A DNA stretch of 59,132 nt from Burkholderiales bacterium (GTDB lineage: Bacteria; Pseudomonadota; Gammaproteobacteria; Burkholderiales; Burkholderiaceae_C). The translations under genes were made by a program, and so were the position numbers. Location: contig CANCVB010000014.1 of NCBI GenBank assembly GCA_947381415.1, forward strand, positions 1 to 59,132, in the 5' to 3' direction. The notes below the pieces were generated by a model. The model was not told the origin of the DNA. It was given only the letters and a program-made list of their open reading frames with translations, and did not search any database. Positions 57,101 through 59,132 of the stretch are shown here, piece after piece. The number at the start of each line of letters is the position of its first letter. Within the stretch, counting starts at the first letter, position 1.

Positions 57101-58136
57101 TGTCTCTTGCTACCCTGAAACCCAGACCTGTACTCATATTGAATTCACCCGCTCGACCTCGGTATGCATTACGGAGTAATTTCTCAGACATGTCCCATCC
57201 CCCACCTTTGATGACTCTTTTTGAACATGCTGAGCCTTCAACTGGTTGAGAGCCCAAAGAGGATGAATAGCAACTTGAAACCCACTCCATGACATTGCCT
57301 TGCATGTCAAAAATTCCCCAAGGATTGGGAGAGAAACTGCCTGCTGGAGCCGTATAGGCAAAGCCGTCAGAGCAGGAAACCACAACCCACTGCGGGTGAC
57401 TTTGTATAAGGGTTTGGTCTGCCAGATTGGCGTGCGCGCATACTGGCTCTGATGGGTTCCAAGAAAAGGGCACCAAACCTTGACCGGCTTTACCCGCATA
57501 TTCCCACTCCGCTTCCGAGGGTAGTCGGTAGTGCTTGCCAGAAACTTGGCTAAGCCACTGGGTATAGGCCTGCGCGTCACGCCAATTGACGCACACCACA
57601 GGATGTTCATCTGTCTGGATAAATCCTGGTTGTTGCCAACTCAGTTGTGCTGGCTTTGCATAGCCATCGCCATCCCATGTCAAACAGTCAGAGCTTGTCT
57701 GGTACGCCGTTTTTTCCACAAAAACTCGCCACTGAGCTTTTGTTACCTCATACTTCCCCATGGCAAATGCTTTCACTGGGATGTTTTGAACCGGCGTTTC
57801 ATCAGATTGACGGCCTTTCTCCGATGGCAAAGAGCCCATCTGGACTTGGCCCGATGACAGAGCAAGCATTTCTGGGCAAAAGGCACAATCTTTGAATGAC
57901 CCCATAGGCTCTGAGGCGTCTGGTGACGCCTCAACGCTGGGCGCTTTCGGCTTATCAATTGCCTCAACTGGCTGTGAAGGACTCTTGGCAACCTCAGCGG
58001 TTACCGGGCTGTCATGGGTTGAGATTGCCTCGATCAATGCTTTGACATCGGTAGCCAAGCGAGATTGAACTTGCTGGCAACCAGCCAAGACGAGCACCAT
58101 GCTTAGAACGAGAACGTTAAAAAATTGACCTGCCAT
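57093..58136 (-). CDS. FGE/SUMF1-fold lipoprotein
   Basis: A 347-residue protein: lipoprotein signal (lipobox LAGC near residue 19), a Pro/Glu/Lys linker, then the formylglycine-generating-enzyme fold from about residue 85 (VQMGSLPSEKGRQSDETPVQ, KYEVTKAQWRVFVE, RLPSEAEWEYAGK, GNVMEWVSSCY, GGGWDMSEKLLRNAYRGR, LGFRVARDNF). The active-site Cys pair of true enzymes, which lies in the GGGW...YRGR region, is missing, so it is a binding or scaffold protein, perhaps of cell-wall material. Divergent from the small lipoprotein gene, 89 bases apart. Confidence 0.9.
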   Translation of the reverse strand: MAGQFFNVLVLSMVLVLAGCQQVQSRLATDVKALIEAISTHDSPVTAEVAKSPSQPVEAIDKPKAPSVEASPDASEPMGSFKDCAFCPEMLALSSGQVQMGSLPSEKGRQSDETPVQNIPVKAFAMGKYEVTKAQWRVFVEKTAYQTSSDCLTWDGDGYAKPAQLSWQQPGFIQTDEHPVVCVNWRDAQAYTQWLSQVSGKHYRLPSEAEWEYAGKAGQGLVPFSWNPSEPVCAHANLADQTLIQSHPQWVVVSCSDGFAYTAPAGSFSPNPWGIFDMQGNVMEWVSSCYSSSLGSQPVEGSACSKRVIKGGGWDMSEKLLRNAYRGRAGEFNMSTGLGFRVARDNF

Positions 58137-58225
58137 GTCTCGCAGTGTAAAGATTTGATAAAAATTCCATAAACACGATTTATGGCGTATGTGCAGATTA
58201 TTCTAATAATTGTTAAATTATCGGT

Positions 58226-58657
58226 ATGCAAAAGTCTTTGATAGCGTCAATTTGTTTGGGAATGCTCTTGGGAGGATGTGCCAGTCACTCCACCCAAGCC
58301 ATTGGCAAACTGGACAATGAAAAAACGCTATTTCACAGCCAAGCTTGCAAAAATGCGCGTGAAAACGCATGGATCTACCAAGAGGCGAAAGATGCTAAGC
58401 CTTGGGTCGGGTCAACGGCATTGTTGTTGGCTGGCCCTATTGCCATCATTCCTTTGCTGGTTGTGAATACCAGCGTGAATACAGCAGATCACCTGAAAGC
58501 GGCGGACATTGCCAGTCGTTGTGGTGGCAACCCGCCCAATCCTGAGGCTGTAGCAGGGGATATTGCACTGGGTGCAACGCTAGACATTGCAACCGGCAAC
58601 CTCATACCTTTGTCTGGCTTGGGTGATAAATTGGGTACGACTGCGAGTCCTCGATGA
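58226..58657 (+). CDS. Small lipoprotein of unknown function
   Basis: A 143-residue lipoprotein: lipobox LGGC near residue 18, a Cys-containing middle (HSQACKNARENAW), one hydrophobic segment (VGSTALLLAGPIAIIPLLVV, about 61-80) and a Gly/Ala-rich end. The second Cys pair (AC and RCGG) might form a disulfide. Its last 56 bases overlap, in the opposite direction, the end of the peptide ABC transporter gene. Confidence 0.72.
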   Translation: MQKSLIASICLGMLLGGCASHSTQAIGKLDNEKTLFHSQACKNARENAWIYQEAKDAKPWVGSTALLLAGPIAIIPLLVVNTSVNTADHLKAADIASRCGGNPPNPEAVAGDIALGATLDIATGNLIPLSGLGDKLGTTASPR

Positions 58658-59132
58658 CACGCCCATCCTTCAGCACCAAGACCTCATGCGCCATGGCCTG
58701 TACCACTTCCATATCGTGGGTGATGAGCAAATAACTCAGGCCACGCTCGCGCTGTAAACCTTGCAACAGATCCAGCACCTGCTTTTGGATAGTGACATCC
58801 AATGCGCTGGTAGGTTCGTCCAGCACCAATACCCGCGGTTTCACAATCAGCGCACGCGCAATGGCGATGCGTTGGCGTTGACCGCCGGAGAACTCATGCG
58901 GATAGCGAGCCAACAGCCCTGGGAATTGGGATTCCTCCAAGCCCACTTCAGCCAACGCAGCCAATACCTGAGCTTGCCTATCCAAAGGGTTGGTATCGGG
59001 TTGGTGCAGTTTCAATCCTTCACCAACCACCTCTTCCACCGTCATACGGGGTGAAAGTGACGAAAAAGGGTCTTGGAACACCACTTGTACCGCTTGGCGC
59101 AAAGGCAAATCCCTACCCGCATGGGATGTCCA
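58602..59132 (-). CDS. Oligopeptide/dipeptide ABC transporter ATPase, 3' part (cut by window edge)
   Basis: The ATP-binding subunit of a peptide importer (DppF/YejF-like); the reading frame stays open to the right edge, so the Walker A part lies beyond it. Seen are the Q-loop VVFQDPFSSLSPRM, signature EFSGGQRQRIAIARAL, Walker B VLVLDEPTSALD and H-loop LITHDMEVV. The usual C-terminal end after KDGRVIE (which in this family runs on to an HPYT motif) is replaced by DSQSYPIYHPSQTKV and then a stop, as if the 3' end had been exchanged where the lipoprotein gene comes in from the other side. Confidence 0.9.
   Translation of the reverse strand, partial: WTSHAGRDLPLRQAVQVVFQDPFSSLSPRMTVEEVVGEGLKLHQPDTNPLDRQAQVLAALAEVGLEESQFPGLLARYPHEFSGGQRQRIAIARALIVKPRVLVLDEPTSALDVTIQKQVLDLLQGLQRERGLSYLLITHDMEVVQAMAHEVLVLKDGRVIEDSQSYPIYHPSQTKV

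Overview
The window reads as chromosomal DNA of a betaproteobacterium, most likely Burkholderiales of the Comamonadaceae type. The grounds are protein content and gene order only (rimP-nusA-infB-rbfA-truB-typA, a CTGT-type LexA box, a benzoate-CoA ligase next to livKHMGF, paired short chromate transporters); no database search was possible. Genes are densely packed. There is no stretch over about 300 bases without a gene; the longest gap between proteins (10485-10783) holds two tRNA genes, a terminator and a promoter/operator.

Left part, 1-10484: lexA behind two SOS boxes, with a small linked gene; then a fatty/aromatic acyl-CoA block (glutathione transferase, PaaH-type 3-hydroxyacyl-CoA dehydrogenase, enoyl-CoA hydratase of the alternative oxepin-CoA hydrolase type, Crp/Fnr regulator, APH-fold kinase + acyl-CoA dehydrogenase pair, YfcG-like transferase). 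A beta-propeller lipoprotein and two tandem paralogous Cys-rich secreted proteins follow.

10498-19000: tRNA-Arg and tRNA-Pro on the minus strand, then a tightly overlapping aromatic-acid operon (benzoate-CoA ligase, livKHMGF-type uptake system, pobA, family III CoA transferase). It is preceded by TGCA-N6-TGCA sites that overlap a good promoter.

19018-37437: minus-strand frcBCA-type sugar transporter and YgiQ radical SAM protein; plus-strand split chromate transporter and acetyltransferase; then a long minus-strand run of housekeeping genes, transcribed rimP, nusA, infB, rbfA, truB, typA, EamA transporter, hydroxyisobutyryl-CoA hydrolase-like gene, rlmB and hsp20. A perfect intrinsic terminator lies between the likely promoter and rimP, as expected for an attenuator.

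37589-58657 is the unusual part. About 19 kb, visibly more A+T rich, carries a minus-strand series of about 17 closely spaced or overlapping genes. Its promoter-distal half has a membrane Ser/Thr kinase, a CHASE2 membrane protein without an output domain, a PP2C phosphatase, an SEDS (RodA/FtsW) glycosyltransferase with an extra N-terminal domain, a penicillin-binding transpeptidase, a small protein and a two-FHA protein. The content, and the order phosphatase-SEDS-PBP, recall the mycobacterial fhaA/fhaB-pstP-rodA-pbpA-pknA-pknB operon. The promoter-proximal half encodes exported proteins: an FGE-fold lipoprotein, a FlgT/CsgG-like protein, an SH3b protein, an M48 protease and several unknowns, four of which end in a short acidic-aromatic tail. 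Two DUF4337-type membrane proteins sit at the edge and in the middle. My working idea (inference) is an envelope-stress or cell-wall growth controller: the periplasmic proteins and CHASE2 sense, the kinase/phosphatase/FHA set relays, and the SEDS-PBP pair is the output.

The right edge holds the 3' part of an oligopeptide ABC transporter ATPase whose C-terminus looks replaced where it meets the convergent lipoprotein gene. No insertion sequence, CRISPR array or phage gene was seen.
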